A DNA stretch of 64,000 nt, taken from Allokutzneria sp. NRRL B-24872. GTDB lineage: Bacteria; Actinomycetota; Actinomycetes; Mycobacteriales; Pseudonocardiaceae. The stretch covers positions 23,359 through 87,358 of the forward strand of contig NZ_MUMH01000023.1 of the NCBI RefSeq assembly GCF_002155965.1. Reading direction: 5' to 3'. Numbering within the stretch: position 1 is the stretch's first letter; each line of letters starts with the position of its first letter. This document shows positions 17,179-27,881 of this stretch, one piece after another. The notes under the pieces are model-generated. The model was not told the DNA's origin. It did no database searches and saw only the letters and a list, made by a program, of their open reading frames with translations. The translations under genes were made by a program, and so were the position numbers.

Positions 17179-17571
17179 CTAGACCGTGAAGCCCAAGGCG
17201 CGCAGCTGTTCGCGGCCGTCGTCGGTGATCTTGTCGGGGCCCCACGGCGGCATCCACACCCAGTTGATGCGGACGTCGCTGACGAGGCCGCCGCCCGGGC
17301 CGCCCACCAGGGCCGCGCGGGTCTGGTCCTCGATCACGTCGGTCAGCGGGCAGGCCGCCGAGGTCAGCGTCATGTCCACGATCGCGATCTCGCCGGACTC
17401 CTCCGACTCGACGCGGATGTCGTAGACCAGGCCCAGGTCGACGACGTTGATGCCCAGCTCGGGGTCGACCACGTCGCGCATGGCCTCTTCCAGGTCGGCC
17501 AGCTCCGGCTGGTCGGCCTTGGGCGCGGGGTCCGGCATCCCGGCGGCTCCCCGGATCACGTCCTCGGTCAT
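17179..17571 (-). CDS. sufT: SufT-like Fe-S assembly factor (DUF59 / MIP18 family)
   Basis: 130 residues. The DUF59 fold is shown by LEEAMRDVVDPELGINVVDLGLVYDI, then TLTSAACPLTDVIEDQ with the conserved cysteine, and the end WVWMPPWGPDKITDDGREQLRALGF. It acts as a maturation or carrier factor for Fe-S cluster insertion. Its ATG overlaps the SufU stop by 4 bases, and it is the last gene of the suf operon, as in mycobacteria (Rv1466 position). Confidence 0.9.
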   Translation of the reverse strand: MTEDVIRGAAGMPDPAPKADQPELADLEEAMRDVVDPELGINVVDLGLVYDIRVESEESGEIAIVDMTLTSAACPLTDVIEDQTRAALVGGPGGGLVSDVRINWVWMPPWGPDKITDDGREQLRALGFTV

Positions 17572-18023
17572 GTCCCAGTCCCTTCAACGCGTGCCACGGC
17601 GTCCTTGAAAGCCATCCAGCCCAGCAGCGCGCACTTCACGCGCGCCGGGTACTTCGCGACGCCGGCGAAGGCGATCCCGTCCTCCAGGACGTCCTCGTCC
17701 GGCTCGACCTTGCCGCGTCCCTGCATCAGCCGCAGGAACTCCTCGTGCTTGGCGAAGGAGTCGCCGACGGTGCCGTCCACCACGAGGTCGGTCAGCACCG
17801 ACGTCGACGCCTGGCTGATCGAGCAGCCCTGCGCGTCGTAGGAGACGTCGACGACCTTGGCCTCGGCGCCGGAGCCCTCCAGCTTGACCCGCAGCGTCAC
17901 CTCGTCACCGCACGTGGGGTTCACGTGGTGCACCTCGGCGTCGAACGGGTCGCGCAGGCCGCGGCGGTGCGGGTGCTTGTAGTGGTCCAGGATGATCTCC
18001 TGGTACATCTGTTCCAGTTGCAT
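17568..18023 (-). CDS. sufU: SufU, zinc-dependent sulfurtransferase of the SUF system
   Basis: 151 residues from ATG 18023. MYQEIILDHYKHPHRRGL starts the IscU/SufU fold. The three zinc and sulfur-accepting cysteines are in NPTCGDE, QGCSISQAS and RVKCALLGW, with the Asp next to the first Cys. The insertion between the second and third cysteines typical of SufU, not IscU, is present. It takes persulfide sulfur from SufS and passes it to SufBCD. It lies 13 bases after sufS. Confidence 0.95.
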   Translation of the reverse strand: MQLEQMYQEIILDHYKHPHRRGLRDPFDAEVHHVNPTCGDEVTLRVKLEGSGAEAKVVDVSYDAQGCSISQASTSVLTDLVVDGTVGDSFAKHEEFLRLMQGRGKVEPDEDVLEDGIAFAGVAKYPARVKCALLGWMAFKDAVARVEGTGT

Positions 18024-18036
18024 CAGCGCTCTCCCC

Positions 18037-19341
<1,305 letters not shown>

Positions 19342-19376
19342 TCACGCTCGTGGTGGTGGGAGCAGTCAGGAAGGAA

Positions 19377-20132
19377 TCAGGCGGAAGCCGTGTAGCGGAC
19401 GTAACCGTCGCGCTCCAGCACCTCGGCCAGCTCGGCGCCGCCGGACTCCACGATGCGCCCGCCCGCGAAGACGTGCACGAAGTCCGGGGTGATGTGCTTG
19501 AGGATGCGGGTGTAGTGCGTGATCAGCAGGACACCGGTCTCGCCGTTGGCCTTGTAGCGGTTCACGCCCTCGGACACCACGCGCAGCGCGTCCACGTCCA
19601 GGCCGGAGTCGGTCTCGTCGAGCACGGCGAACTTCGGCTTGAGCAGCGCCAGCTGGAGGATCTCGTGGCGCTTCTTCTCACCGCCGGAGAAGCCCTCGTT
19701 GACGCTGCGCTCGGCGAAGGCCGGGTCGATGTCCAGCTCGGCCATGGCCTGCTTGACCTCCTTGACCCAGTGGCGCAGCGCCGGGGCCTGCTCGCGCACG
19801 GCCGTGGCCGCGGTGCGCAGGAAGTTCGACATCGACACGCCCGGCACCTCGACCGGGTACTGCATGGCGAGGAACAGGCCCGCGCGGGCGCGCTCGTCCA
19901 CGCTCATCTCCAGCACGTCCTCGCCGTCCAGCAGCACGGAGCCGCCGGTGACGTCGTACTTGGGGTGCCCAGCGATCGCGTAGGCCAGGGTGGACTTGCC
20001 CGAGCCGTTGGGCCCCATGATCGCGTGGGTCTCGCCCGCCCTGATGGTCAGGTCGACGCCCTTGAGGATCTCCTTGGCGCCGTCCTCGGTCGCGACCGTG
20101 ACGTGCAGGTCCTTGATCTCCAGCGTGGCCAT
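19377..20132 (-). CDS. sufC: SufC, ATPase of the SufBCD scaffold
   Basis: 251 residues, start ATG 20132 with AGGAGAACG upstream. Walker A is GPNGSGKST (40-48), the signature is [12 protein letters not shown] (the K-K-R form typical of SufC), and Walker B is [14 protein letters not shown]. It binds SufB and SufD in the cytoplasm and drives cluster assembly. It is separated by 56 bases from sufS and 36 from the Rieske gene. Confidence 0.95.
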   Translation of the reverse strand: MATLEIKDLHVTVATEDGAKEILKGVDLTIRAGETHAIMGPNGSGKSTLAYAIAGHPKYDVTGGSVLLDGEDVLEMSVDERARAGLFLAMQYPVEVPGVSMSNFLRTAATAVREQAPALRHWVKEVKQAMAELDIDPAFAERSVNEGFSGGEKKRHEILQLALLKPKFAVLDETDSGLDVDALRVVSEGVNRYKANGETGVLLITHYTRILKHITPDFVHVFAGGRIVESGGAELAEVLERDGYVRYTASA

Positions 20133-20168
20133 TGTTCTTCGTTCTCCTGATGTGGCAAGAAAGAGCAG

Positions 20169-20489
20169 TCAGCGGTTGGTCGGGGTGGTGACGTCCACGT
20201 GGACATCGCCGTCGTGCACGGAGGTCGCGTAGACGTCCACGGGGTCGAAGGCGGGCGGGCTGAGCGGTTCACCGGTCTCCAGGTCGAAGCAGGCGCCGTG
20301 CAGCCAGCACTCGATGCCCTCGCGCCCCACCTCGCCCTCGCTCAGCGCCACCTCGGCGTGCGAGCACTCGTCGCGCAGCGCGTGCACCTTCTCGCCCCTG
20401 CGGACGAGGACCACGGGGGTGCCCGCGACCTCGAAGCCGACGGGCTTGCCGTCGGTCAGCTCGGCCAGCGGGCAGACCCTCGTGGTCAT
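20169..20489 (-). CDS. Rieske-type [2Fe-2S] ferredoxin in the suf operon
   Basis: 106 residues from ATG 20489. The cluster ligands are the Cys-His pairs in DECSHAEVALSEG and GIECWLHGACFD (CxH ... CxxH). Length and pattern match the small ferredoxin subunit of non-heme iron oxygenases. Its TGATG start overlaps the sufD stop, so it is translated with the suf genes. Many actinobacterial suf operons carry such a gene at this place; the role proposed is electron supply for cluster assembly, which is inference. Confidence 0.85.
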   Translation of the reverse strand: MTTRVCPLAELTDGKPVGFEVAGTPVVLVRRGEKVHALRDECSHAEVALSEGEVGREGIECWLHGACFDLETGEPLSPPAFDPVDVYATSVHDGDVHVDVTTPTNR

Positions 20490-21658
20490 CAGACGCCCAC
20501 GGCTTCCAGCTCGGCCTCGATGGCGGCCTCCAGCCGCTCGCGGACCTCGGGCACGGTGATCTTGGCGATGATCTCGTGGAAGAAGCCGCGCACGACCAGC
20601 CTGCGCGCCTGCTCCACCGGGATGCCCCTGGCCTGGAGGTAGAACAGCTGCTCGTCGTCGAAGCGGCCGGTGGCGCTGGCGTGGCCCGCGCCCTCGATCT
20701 CGCCGGTCTCGATCTCCAGGTTCGGCACCGAGTCCGCGCGCGCGCCGTCGGTCAGCAGCAGGTTGCGGTTGAGCTCGAAGGTGTTCGTGGCCTCGGCCGC
20801 CGCGCGGATCAGCACGTCGCCGATCCACACGGTGTGCGCGTCCTCGCCCTGCAGCGCGCCCTTGTAGACCACGTTGCTGCGGCAGTTCGGCACGCCGTGG
20901 TCGACGAAGAGGCGGTGCTCCAGGTGCTGGCCCGCGTCGGCGAAGTACACGCCGAGCAGTTCCGCGTCGCCGCCGGGGCCGTCGTAGGCCACGGTCGGGC
21001 TGATGCGGACCAGGTTCCCGCCGAGGGTCACCACGGTGTGCCGCAGCGTCGCGTCGCGGCCGACCTTGGCGTGGTGGGAGGTCACGTGGACCGCGTCGTC
21101 GGCCCAGTCGATCACGGTGACGACGGTGAGCTTCGCGCCGTCGCCCACGACGACCTCGACGTTGTCCGCGAGCACGCCGCTGCCCCGGTAGTCCAGGACG
21201 ACGACGGCCTCGGCGAACTGCTCCGCGCGCAGCTGCACGTGGCCGTAGGCGGTCACGCCCTCGCCCGCGCCGGTGATGGTCACCAGCACCGGCTCGGCCG
21301 CGGCGACCTCCTTGCCGACGGTCACCAGGGTGGCCCCGGTGAAGGAGTTCCACGCCTGCGCGGCCACCCGGTCGCCCGGGGTGCCCGCGACGCCGAGGCG
21401 GGCGTCGCCGCGCTCGACGGTCTCCACCGCGACGCCCTCGCCCGCGACGACCTCGACGGTCGTCTTGCCCTTGGTCGCGGCCTCACCGAGGTGCAGGCCG
21501 GCGATGCGCTTGAGCGGGGTGAAGCGCCAGTTCTCCTCGCGGCCGCCGGGCACCTCGAAGGCGTCGACGTCGAAGGAGGTGAACCACTCCGACCGGGTCA
21601 TGCCGGGGGCGATCCGGCTGGCCGGGGTGGTGCTGTTGGTGTCGGTCGAAACGGCCAT
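20489..21658 (-). CDS. sufD: SufD, scaffold subunit of SufBCD
   Basis: 389 residues from ATG 21658. The beta-helix core and the C-terminal SufB/SufD signature are seen in HASATGRFDDEQLFYLQARGIPVEQARRLVVRGFFHEI. The N-terminal helical region contains WFTSFDVDAFEVPGGREENWRFTPL. It forms a heterocomplex with SufB and SufC. Only one base separates its start from the sufB stop. Confidence 0.95.
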   Translation of the reverse strand: MAVSTDTNSTTPASRIAPGMTRSEWFTSFDVDAFEVPGGREENWRFTPLKRIAGLHLGEAATKGKTTVEVVAGEGVAVETVERGDARLGVAGTPGDRVAAQAWNSFTGATLVTVGKEVAAAEPVLVTITGAGEGVTAYGHVQLRAEQFAEAVVVLDYRGSGVLADNVEVVVGDGAKLTVVTVIDWADDAVHVTSHHAKVGRDATLRHTVVTLGGNLVRISPTVAYDGPGGDAELLGVYFADAGQHLEHRLFVDHGVPNCRSNVVYKGALQGEDAHTVWIGDVLIRAAAEATNTFELNRNLLLTDGARADSVPNLEIETGEIEGAGHASATGRFDDEQLFYLQARGIPVEQARRLVVRGFFHEIIAKITVPEVRERLEAAIEAELEAVGV

Positions 21659-21659
21659 G

Positions 21660-23114
21660 TCAGCCGACGGCCCCTTCCATCTGAAGCTCGATGAGCCGGT
21701 TCAGCTCGAGCGCGTATTCCATCGGCAGTTCGCGGGCGATCGGCTCGACGAAGCCGCGCACGATCATCGCCATGGCCTCGTCCTCGGTCAGGCCGCGGGA
21801 CATCAGGTAGAAGAGCTGGTCCTCGCTGACCTTCGAGACGGTGGCCTCGTGGCCCATCGCGACGTCGTCCTCGCGGATGTCCACGTACGGGTAGGTGTCG
21901 GAGCGGCTGATGGTGTCCACCAGCAGCGCGTCGCACTTCACCGTCGACTTCGAGTGGTGGGCGCCCTTGTTCACGCGGACGAGGCCGCGGTAGGAGGTGC
22001 GGCCGCCGCCGCGCGCCACCGACTTGGAGATGATCGTCGAGGAGGTGTGCGGCGCGAGGTGGGTCATCTTGGCGCCCGCGTCCTGGTGCTGGCCCTCGCC
22101 GGCGAAGGCGATGGAGAGCACCTCGCCCTTGGCGTGCGGGCCCATCAGCATGACGGCCGGGTACTTCATGGTCACCTTGGAGCCGATGTTGCCGTCGACC
22201 CACTCCATGGTCGCGCCCTCTTCGGCCTTGGCGCGCTTGGTGACCAGGTTGTAGACGTTGTTCGACCAGTTCTGGATCGTGGTGTAGCGGCAGCGGCCGC
22301 CCTTCTTCACGACGATCTCCACGACCGCGGAGTGCAGCGAGTCCGAGGAGTAGATCGGGGCGGTGCAGCCCTCGACGTAGTGGACGTAGGCGTCCTCGTC
22401 GACGATGATCAGCGTCCGCTCGAACTGGCCCATGTTCTCGGTGTTGATCCGGAAGTAGGCCTGCAGCGGGATCTCCACGTGCACGCCCTTGGGCACGTAG
22501 ATGAACGAGCCGCCGGACCACACGGCGCCGTTGAGCGCGGAGAACTTGTTGTCACCGTGCGGGATGACCGAGCCGTAGTACTCGCGGAAGAGCTCCGGGT
22601 GCTCCTTCAGCGCGGTGTCGGTGTCCAGGAAGATGACGCCCTGGGCCTCCAACTCCTTGTTGATCTGGTGGTAGACCACCTCGGACTCGTACTGCGCGGC
22701 GACACCGGCGACCAGGCGCTGCTTCTCCGCCTCGGGGATGCCCAGCCGGTCGTAGGTGTTCTTGATGTCCTCGGGCAGGTCCTCCCAGCTCTGGGCCTGC
22801 CGCTCGGTGGAGCGCACGAAGTACTTGATCGAGTCGAAGTCGATCCCGCTCAGGTCGCTGCCCCAGCTCGGCATCGGCTTGCGGTCGAACAGCCGCAGGC
22901 CCTTCAGCCGCGACTCCAGCATCCACTCCGGCTCGTCCTTCTTCGCGGAGATGTCGCGGACGACCTCCTCGTTCAGGCCGCGGCGCGCGCTCGCTCCGGC
23001 GTCGGTGGCATCCGCCCAGCCGTACTCGTAACGACCGAGGCTGGCGATCGTCTCTTCCTGCGTGAGCGGCTCGGTCACCGTGGTGGGTGTGCGCTGTTCG
23101 GCAGCGGCAGTCAT
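21660..23114 (-). CDS. sufB: SufB, main scaffold subunit of SufBCD
   Basis: 484 residues from ATG 23114. Diagnostic segments are [50 protein letters not shown] with the conserved cysteine, [14 protein letters not shown], and the C-terminal [29 protein letters not shown]. No intein is present, unlike the SufB of M. tuberculosis. Its ATG overlaps the sufR stop by 4 bases. Confidence 0.95.
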   Translation of the reverse strand: MTAAAEQRTPTTVTEPLTQEETIASLGRYEYGWADATDAGASARRGLNEEVVRDISAKKDEPEWMLESRLKGLRLFDRKPMPSWGSDLSGIDFDSIKYFVRSTERQAQSWEDLPEDIKNTYDRLGIPEAEKQRLVAGVAAQYESEVVYHQINKELEAQGVIFLDTDTALKEHPELFREYYGSVIPHGDNKFSALNGAVWSGGSFIYVPKGVHVEIPLQAYFRINTENMGQFERTLIIVDEDAYVHYVEGCTAPIYSSDSLHSAVVEIVVKKGGRCRYTTIQNWSNNVYNLVTKRAKAEEGATMEWVDGNIGSKVTMKYPAVMLMGPHAKGEVLSIAFAGEGQHQDAGAKMTHLAPHTSSTIISKSVARGGGRTSYRGLVRVNKGAHHSKSTVKCDALLVDTISRSDTYPYVDIREDDVAMGHEATVSKVSEDQLFYLMSRGLTEDEAMAMIVRGFVEPIARELPMEYALELNRLIELQMEGAVG

Positions 23115-23881
23115 ACGGGCTCCCTGAAGGAATCGGGGCAGGTCTCATCCGCGTCCGGCGCGGCTTCCGGACCCTGGCTCTTCTGGTGCTTCTCCCGCGC
23201 GGGGGCGGGAAGGTGGGTGGTGCACGCCGCGTCGCCCCTGGCGATCGTGGCCAGTCGCTGCACGTGGGTGCCGAGCAGGTCGGCGAACGCCGCCGTCTCG
23301 GCCTCGCAGAGCTGCGGGAACTCCGCGGCCACGTGGGCGACCGGGCAGTGGTGCTGGCACAGTTGTTCGCCCGCTCCGACCTGGCGCGTCGAGGCAGCGT
23401 ATCCCTCGTGCGTCAGGGCCAGCGCGAGCGCCCTCGCCCTGGCGTTGGGGTCCGGGTTGGCCAGCACCGAGGCGCGGTGCCGCTCCACCAGGGTGGCCAT
23501 CCGCTGCTCGGCGAAGGCGCGCACCGCCTGCTCCCCACCGGCGTCGGCGAGGAAGCGCAGCGCGGCGACCGCGAGGTCGTCGTAGGCGTGCCCGAACCGG
23601 CCGCGGCCGGTCTCGGTGAGCAGGAACAGCTTCGCCGGGCGGCCCCGTCCCCGCTGCCCCTTGGTGGAGGCGTCGCGGGTGCGGACCTCGCCGTCGGCGA
23701 GCAGCGCGTCGAGGTGGCGCCGCACGGCCGCCGGGCTCAGGCCCAGCTCGTCGGCGATCACCGCGGCGGTCAGCGGTCCCCGCTCCAGCAGCAGCCTGGC
23801 CACGCCCTGGCGGGTGCGGCCGTCGGCGTGCTCCCGCTGCGCGGGCTGCGCAGCCGGTGGAGGGGGCCCGACGTTTTTCAC
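23111..23881 (-). CDS. sufR: SufR-like Fe-S sensing repressor of the suf operon
   Basis: 256 residues from GTG 23881 (protein MKNVGPPPP...); a longer frame reaches ATG 23947. The winged-helix part is [42 protein letters not shown], followed by [12 protein letters not shown]. The C-terminal Fe-S ligand region is [25 protein letters not shown], with the cysteines expected of SufR. In cyanobacteria and actinobacteria SufR with a cluster represses suf, and loss of the cluster relieves it. It is the first gene of the operon, coupled to sufB, divergent from mptB as in M. tuberculosis (Rv1460/Rv1459c). Confidence 0.9.
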   Translation of the reverse strand: MKNVGPPPPAAQPAQREHADGRTRQGVARLLLERGPLTAAVIADELGLSPAAVRRHLDALLADGEVRTRDASTKGQRGRGRPAKLFLLTETGRGRFGHAYDDLAVAALRFLADAGGEQAVRAFAEQRMATLVERHRASVLANPDPNARARALALALTHEGYAASTRQVGAGEQLCQHHCPVAHVAAEFPQLCEAETAAFADLLGTHVQRLATIARGDAACTTHLPAPAREKHQKSQGPEAAPDADETCPDSFREPV

Positions 23882-23885
23882 AACA

Positions 23886-23894
23886 CAAGTCTTG
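23886..23894. promoter_or_regulatory. Palindrome CAAGTCTTG at the sufR start, candidate SufR operator
   Basis: A 9-base palindrome (4+1+4) lies 4 bases upstream of the GTG start of sufR, in the AT-richest part of the sufR-mptB gap. Position suits autoregulation. It does not match the CAAC-N6-GTTG motif reported for SufR elsewhere, so the assignment is tentative. Confidence 0.3.
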
Positions 23895-24009
23895 CTTATT
23901 TCCTCCCGCGGGGCAAAGCGCCCCCCTCCCAGGGTGATCCGACTCACCTCCGGCGCCGGTCAGCGATGCTTTCCCGCCCGGAACGGGCTCACTCGATCCG
24001 GGATCGATA

Positions 24010-25569
24010 GTGTTCAGCGGCGTGAGGGCGGGCGAGAAGACACCACCTGCGGCCCCTGGGTCCTCGGCGGGCCTGGACGGGGCCGAGCTCCGCCAGCTCG
24101 ACTGGGTCCGGCGGCTGGGCACTCTGGGCGCGCTGCTGATGGCGGTGGGAGCCGCGGGCGCGGGCGCGGCGCCGGTGTTCAACCCGGTGCCGAGGGTGCC
24201 GCTGATCGGCCTGCTGCCGAGGGTGCCGACCGTCTCGATGGCGATCGTCTACACCGGCATGTTCCTGGTGATCTCCTCCTGGCTGTGGCTGGGCAGGCTG
24301 ACCGCCTCCGGCAGGCCGAGGGTGATCTCGCGCTCGCAGATGGACCGCACGCTGGTCATGTGGATGATCCCGCTGGCCATCGCCCCGCCGATGTTCTCCC
24401 GCGACGTCTACAGCTACCTGGCCCAGAGCAAGATCGCCTTCCTCGGCCTCGACCCCTACGAGGTCGGCCCCGCGCAGGCGCTCGGCGTCGACGACCCGCT
24501 GACCAGGGGTGTGCCCAACGTCTGGCGGGACACCCCCGCGCCGTACGGCCCGTTCTTCCTCACGCTGGGCAAGCTGGTCAGCTGGATCGCCGGGGACCAC
24601 GTGGTGACCAGCGTGCTGCTGCACCGGGTCATCGCGCTGGCGGGCATCGCGATGATGCTCTGGGCGGTGCCCCGCCTCGCCCGCAGGTGCGGGGTGCGGC
24701 CGGTGACCGCGCTGTGGCTCGGCCCCGCCAACCCGCTCGTGCTGTTCCACCTGGTCAGCGGCGTGCACAACGAGGCGCTGATGGTCGGGCTGATGCTCGC
24801 CGGGCTGGAGATCGCGCTGCGCCCCGGCACGCGCTGGCTGCTGATCGGCGCGACGCTGATGACCTGCGCCGCCGCCGTGAAGGTCAGCGCGGCGCCCGCG
24901 CTCGGCTTCCTCGGTGTGGCGCTGGCGCTGCGCTGGGGCGGCACGTTCAAGGACCTCTTCCGCGCGGCCGGGCTGCTGATCGCGGTGTTCGCCGGAGTGC
25001 TGGCGGTGATAGTCCTCGGCAGCGGTCTGTCGCTGGGCTGGGAGGACTCGCTGGTCGCGCTGGAGAAGATCCAGTCGTGGAAGTCGCCGATGACCTGGCT
25101 CGGCGGGCTCGGCGGATCGCTCGGGGTGCTGCTGGGCTTCGGCGACCACACGGCGTCGGTGACCGAGGCGTGGCGCGTGGCGGGCGGGATCGGCGCGGTC
25201 GCGGTGCTGGGGTGGCTGCTGTGGACGTGCTTCCGCCGGGGTGAGCGCTTCCTGCACCCGATCACCGGCCTGGGCATCGCGCTGGGCATGATGGTGGTAC
25301 TCGGTCCCATCGTGCACCCGTGGTACCTCGTGTGGGCCGTGGTACCGCTTGCCGCGTCGACGAACTCGGTGCGGTTCCGGGTGGTCGCGGTGGTGCTGAG
25401 CATCGCGATGTCGGTGGTGGACACCCCGCCGGGCGCGAACTACGGCGGCCGGGAGTTCGTGGTGCCGTGGGCGATCCTCGCCGGGCTCGCCGTGGCCGGG
25501 CCGCTGCTGCTGGCCGTGCGCAAGCGGATGCCGGGGCGGGTTCGCGCGCCTCGATCGGCCGCCCAGTAA
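24010..25569 (+). CDS. mptB: MptB-like polyprenol-phosphomannose-dependent alpha-1,6-mannosyltransferase
   Basis: 519 residues from GTG 24010 (GTG 24022 possible). It is a multi-span GT-C glycosyltransferase with about 12 hydrophobic segments. The first loop carries MFSRDVYSYLAQSKIAFLGLDPYEVGPAQALG, the typical catalytic-loop acidic pattern of MptA/MptB. Further hallmarks are YGPFFLTLGKLV and HNEALMVGLMLAG. In mycobacteria MptB elongates the mannan core of lipomannan outside the membrane. Identity is supported by synteny: divergent from sufR and next to the same ABC pair as Rv1459c-Rv1457c. Confidence 0.85.
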   Translation: MFSGVRAGEKTPPAAPGSSAGLDGAELRQLDWVRRLGTLGALLMAVGAAGAGAAPVFNPVPRVPLIGLLPRVPTVSMAIVYTGMFLVISSWLWLGRLTASGRPRVISRSQMDRTLVMWMIPLAIAPPMFSRDVYSYLAQSKIAFLGLDPYEVGPAQALGVDDPLTRGVPNVWRDTPAPYGPFFLTLGKLVSWIAGDHVVTSVLLHRVIALAGIAMMLWAVPRLARRCGVRPVTALWLGPANPLVLFHLVSGVHNEALMVGLMLAGLEIALRPGTRWLLIGATLMTCAAAVKVSAAPALGFLGVALALRWGGTFKDLFRAAGLLIAVFAGVLAVIVLGSGLSLGWEDSLVALEKIQSWKSPMTWLGGLGGSLGVLLGFGDHTASVTEAWRVAGGIGAVAVLGWLLWTCFRRGERFLHPITGLGIALGMMVVLGPIVHPWYLVWAVVPLAASTNSVRFRVVAVVLSIAMSVVDTPPGANYGGREFVVPWAILAGLAVAGPLLLAVRKRMPGRVRAPRSAAQ

Positions 25570-25605
25570 CGAGTGCGCCAGCTCACCCGCTTAGGCTCTG
25601 CTCCC

Positions 25606-26544
25606 GTGGACCCCAGAGCCGACTCCGCCGCGCTGGACGTCAGCGGGCTGGTCAAGCGCTTCGGTTCGACCACCGCCGTCGACGGGCTCGACCTCCGAGT
25701 GGCACGCGGTACCGTTTTCGCCCTGCTCGGCCCGAACGGCGCGGGCAAGACGACGACCGTGGAGATCTGCGAGGGCTTCCAGCGCCCCGACGCCGGGACC
25801 GTGCGCGTGCTCGGGCTCGACCCGATCGCCGACTCGTCGAAGCTGCGCCCCCGCATCGGCGTGATGCCGCAGGGCGGCGGCGCCTACCCGGGAGTGCGCG
25901 TGCGGGAGATGCTGGAGCTGGCCGCCTCCTACGCGGCGACCCCGCTCGGCGTGGACTGGCTGCTGCACGAGCTGGGCCTGTGGGAGGTCCGGCGGACGAT
26001 CTTCAAGCGGCTCTCCGGCGGCCAGCAGCAGCGGTTGTCGCTGGCCTGCGCGCTGGTCGGCCGCCCGGAGCTGGTGTTCCTCGACGAGCCGACCGCGGGG
26101 ATGGACCCGCAGGCCCGCCGCCTGGTCTGGGAGCTCGTCGGCGCGCTGCGCTCCGACGGCGTGACGGTGGTGCTGACCACGCACCTGATGGACGAGGCCG
26201 AGCAGCTCGCCGACCGGGTCATGATCATCGACAACGGCCGCGTGCTGACCGAGGGCAGCCCCAACGAGCTGACCAGCCGCGACGCCAGCTGCCGGACGCT
26301 GACCTTCCGCTCCCGCGCCGGGCTGAGCCTGGAGCTGCTCTCCGGCGCGCTGCCGGAGTCCTGCACCGCGGTGGAACCGAGTCCCGGGAGCTACCTCGTC
26401 GAGGGTGAGATCGACCCGCAGGTGGTGTCCACGGTGACCTCGTGGTGCGCGCAGCAGGGTGTGCTCGCCGACGAGCTGCGCGTGGGCAGGCGCGGTCTCG
26501 AGGACGTGTTCCTCGAACTGACCGGACGGGAGCTGCGGTCGTGA
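25606..26544 (+). CDS. ABC transporter ATP-binding protein (DrrA/Ccm type)
   Basis: 312 residues from GTG 25606, chosen because TAGGCT (25592-25597) sits 8 bases upstream, a leaderless -10 box. Walker A GPNGAGKTT, signature RLSGGQQQRLSLA, Walker B LVFLDEPTAGMD and the switch histidine in LTTHLMDEAE are intact. A C-terminal domain of ~90 residues follows, as in DrrA-like exporters. It corresponds to Rv1458c by gene order. Its stop overlaps the permease GTG by 4 bases. The exported substrate is not known. Confidence 0.9.
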   Translation: MDPRADSAALDVSGLVKRFGSTTAVDGLDLRVARGTVFALLGPNGAGKTTTVEICEGFQRPDAGTVRVLGLDPIADSSKLRPRIGVMPQGGGAYPGVRVREMLELAASYAATPLGVDWLLHELGLWEVRRTIFKRLSGGQQQRLSLACALVGRPELVFLDEPTAGMDPQARRLVWELVGALRSDGVTVVLTTHLMDEAEQLADRVMIIDNGRVLTEGSPNELTSRDASCRTLTFRSRAGLSLELLSGALPESCTAVEPSPGSYLVEGEIDPQVVSTVTSWCAQQGVLADELRVGRRGLEDVFLELTGRELRS

Positions 26545-27317
26545 CCAGGTTCGCCGAGGGCGCGTTCCGCCCGGCTCCCGGCCGCGCGCCGCTGGGGTCG
26601 ATGCTGCTGGCGCAGACCCGGGCCGAGACCCGTTTGGTACTGCGTCACCCAGAACAGCTGCTGCTCAACCTGCTCATCCCGATGGCGTTGCTGGTGGGTC
26701 TGAGCCTGCTGCCGCTGCTGTCCCTGCCCGAGCCCCGCGTCGATTCGGTGACCCCGCGCATCCTCGCGCTGGCGGTGATGTCCTCGGCGTTCACCGGCCA
26801 GGCGATCGCGCTCGGTTTCGACCGGCGCTACGGCGTGATCAAGCGCCTCGCCGCGACCGCGCTGCCGCGCTGGCTGCTCGTGGTGGGCCGGGTGTCGGCC
26901 GCGTTGATCGTCGTCGCCGCGCAACTGGTGGTGCTCGGTGTGCTCGCGGCGCTGCTCGGGTGGCAGCCGGCGGCGTCGGGACTGGTCGCGGCCGTGGTGC
27001 TGGTGGTGCTGGGCACCCTGGCCTTCGGCGCGCTCGGTGTGCTGCTCGGCGGCGCGCTGCGCGCGGAGGTCGTGCTGGCGCTGGCCAACGTCGTGTGGTT
27101 CGCGCTGTTGTTGGCCGGGGGCATCATCGTGCCGCTGGACCAACTGCCCGACGGCTTGGCCGCCGTGGTCGGCTGGCTGCCCTCCGGCGCGCTCGCCCAG
27201 GGCCTGGACTCGGTGCTGACGCTGGGCGGATGGCCCGGTTGGCAGCCCCTCGTGGTGCTCGCGGCCTGGGGCGCCGGTGCGGGCCTGCTCGCCGCCCGCA
27301 CCACCAAGCTCGCCTAG
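26541..27317 (+). CDS. ABC-2 type transporter permease
   Basis: 258 residues from GTG 26541. Six hydrophobic segments match the ABC-2 (DrrB-like) fold, with the membrane-entering QTRAETRLVLRHPEQLLLNLLIPMALL and the conserved AGGIIVPLDQLPDGLAAVVGWLPSGALAQGL near the C-terminus. It forms the channel for the coupled ATPase. In mycobacteria the next gene is ctaA; here two minus-strand genes are inserted before ctaA. Confidence 0.9.
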   Translation: MTRFAEGAFRPAPGRAPLGSMLLAQTRAETRLVLRHPEQLLLNLLIPMALLVGLSLLPLLSLPEPRVDSVTPRILALAVMSSAFTGQAIALGFDRRYGVIKRLAATALPRWLLVVGRVSAALIVVAAQLVVLGVLAALLGWQPAASGLVAAVVLVVLGTLAFGALGVLLGGALRAEVVLALANVVWFALLLAGGIIVPLDQLPDGLAAVVGWLPSGALAQGLDSVLTLGGWPGWQPLVVLAAWGAGAGLLAARTTKLA

Positions 27318-27489
27318 CGCGCCTCCGCCTGTCAGCAGACCGTCCTCTGCGCAGACGCGCCTCGATCTCTGGCGGAACCGGGTTCCAGGTGACCTGGCAC
27401 CCAGCGTCGACGTCCACCTCATCCCGTCGGGTGCGGGCCTTTCCGCAGACGACGCACGGCCACGGCACCATGGCCGGTTCCGGTCCCCC

Positions 27490-27852
27490 TCAGAGGACAT
27501 CGAGCTGGGCGACGAGGGTCTTGGGAGCCACCATGCGGTAGGCCTCCTCGACGATCTCGCCGAGCTCCACCCAGTCGAGGTCCACGTCGAGGTACACGCC
27601 GAGCCAGCCGCGGTGCCCGACGTAGGGCGGCCGGAAGAAGCGCGCCGGTTCCTCGGCGACCATCTCCTCCTGCACCCCGGGTGGTGCCGCGCACCAGAAG
27701 CCGAGCCGGTCGTCGTGGTGGTGGTTGGCGTAGGTGACGAAGGTCTTGCGGTCCCGGACGAACCACGTCGGTTCACCGTGGCTGAGGCGCTCGGTGGTCT
27801 CGGGCAGGGCGAGGCACAGCTTGCGCAGCTGCGGCAGCGGGTCGGCTGTCAT
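27490..27852 (-). CDS. MmcQ/YjbR family DNA-binding-like protein
   Basis: 120 residues from ATG 27852. Typical family start LRKLCLALPETTERLSHGEPTWFV, then DRKTFVTYANHHHDDRLGFWC, and GHRGWLGVYLDVDLDWVELGEIVEEAYRMVAPKTL. The CyaY-like fold is known, and a DNA-binding role has been proposed for some members. It lies 29 bases after the MoCo-sulfurase-like gene on the same strand, so they probably share a transcript. Confidence 0.85.
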   Translation of the reverse strand: MTADPLPQLRKLCLALPETTERLSHGEPTWFVRDRKTFVTYANHHHDDRLGFWCAAPPGVQEEMVAEEPARFFRPPYVGHRGWLGVYLDVDLDWVELGEIVEEAYRMVAPKTLVAQLDVL

Positions 27853-27881
27853 CACCTGATACTGCACCCCGTCCCACTCGG

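Noticed and set aside
27124..27471. Minus-strand frame starting MVPWPCVVCGKARTRRDEV with a CxxC pair and a fair ribosome site
   Set aside because: More than half of it lies antisense to the ABC permease and the rest is arginine-rich; there is no matching family or stop near the permease end.
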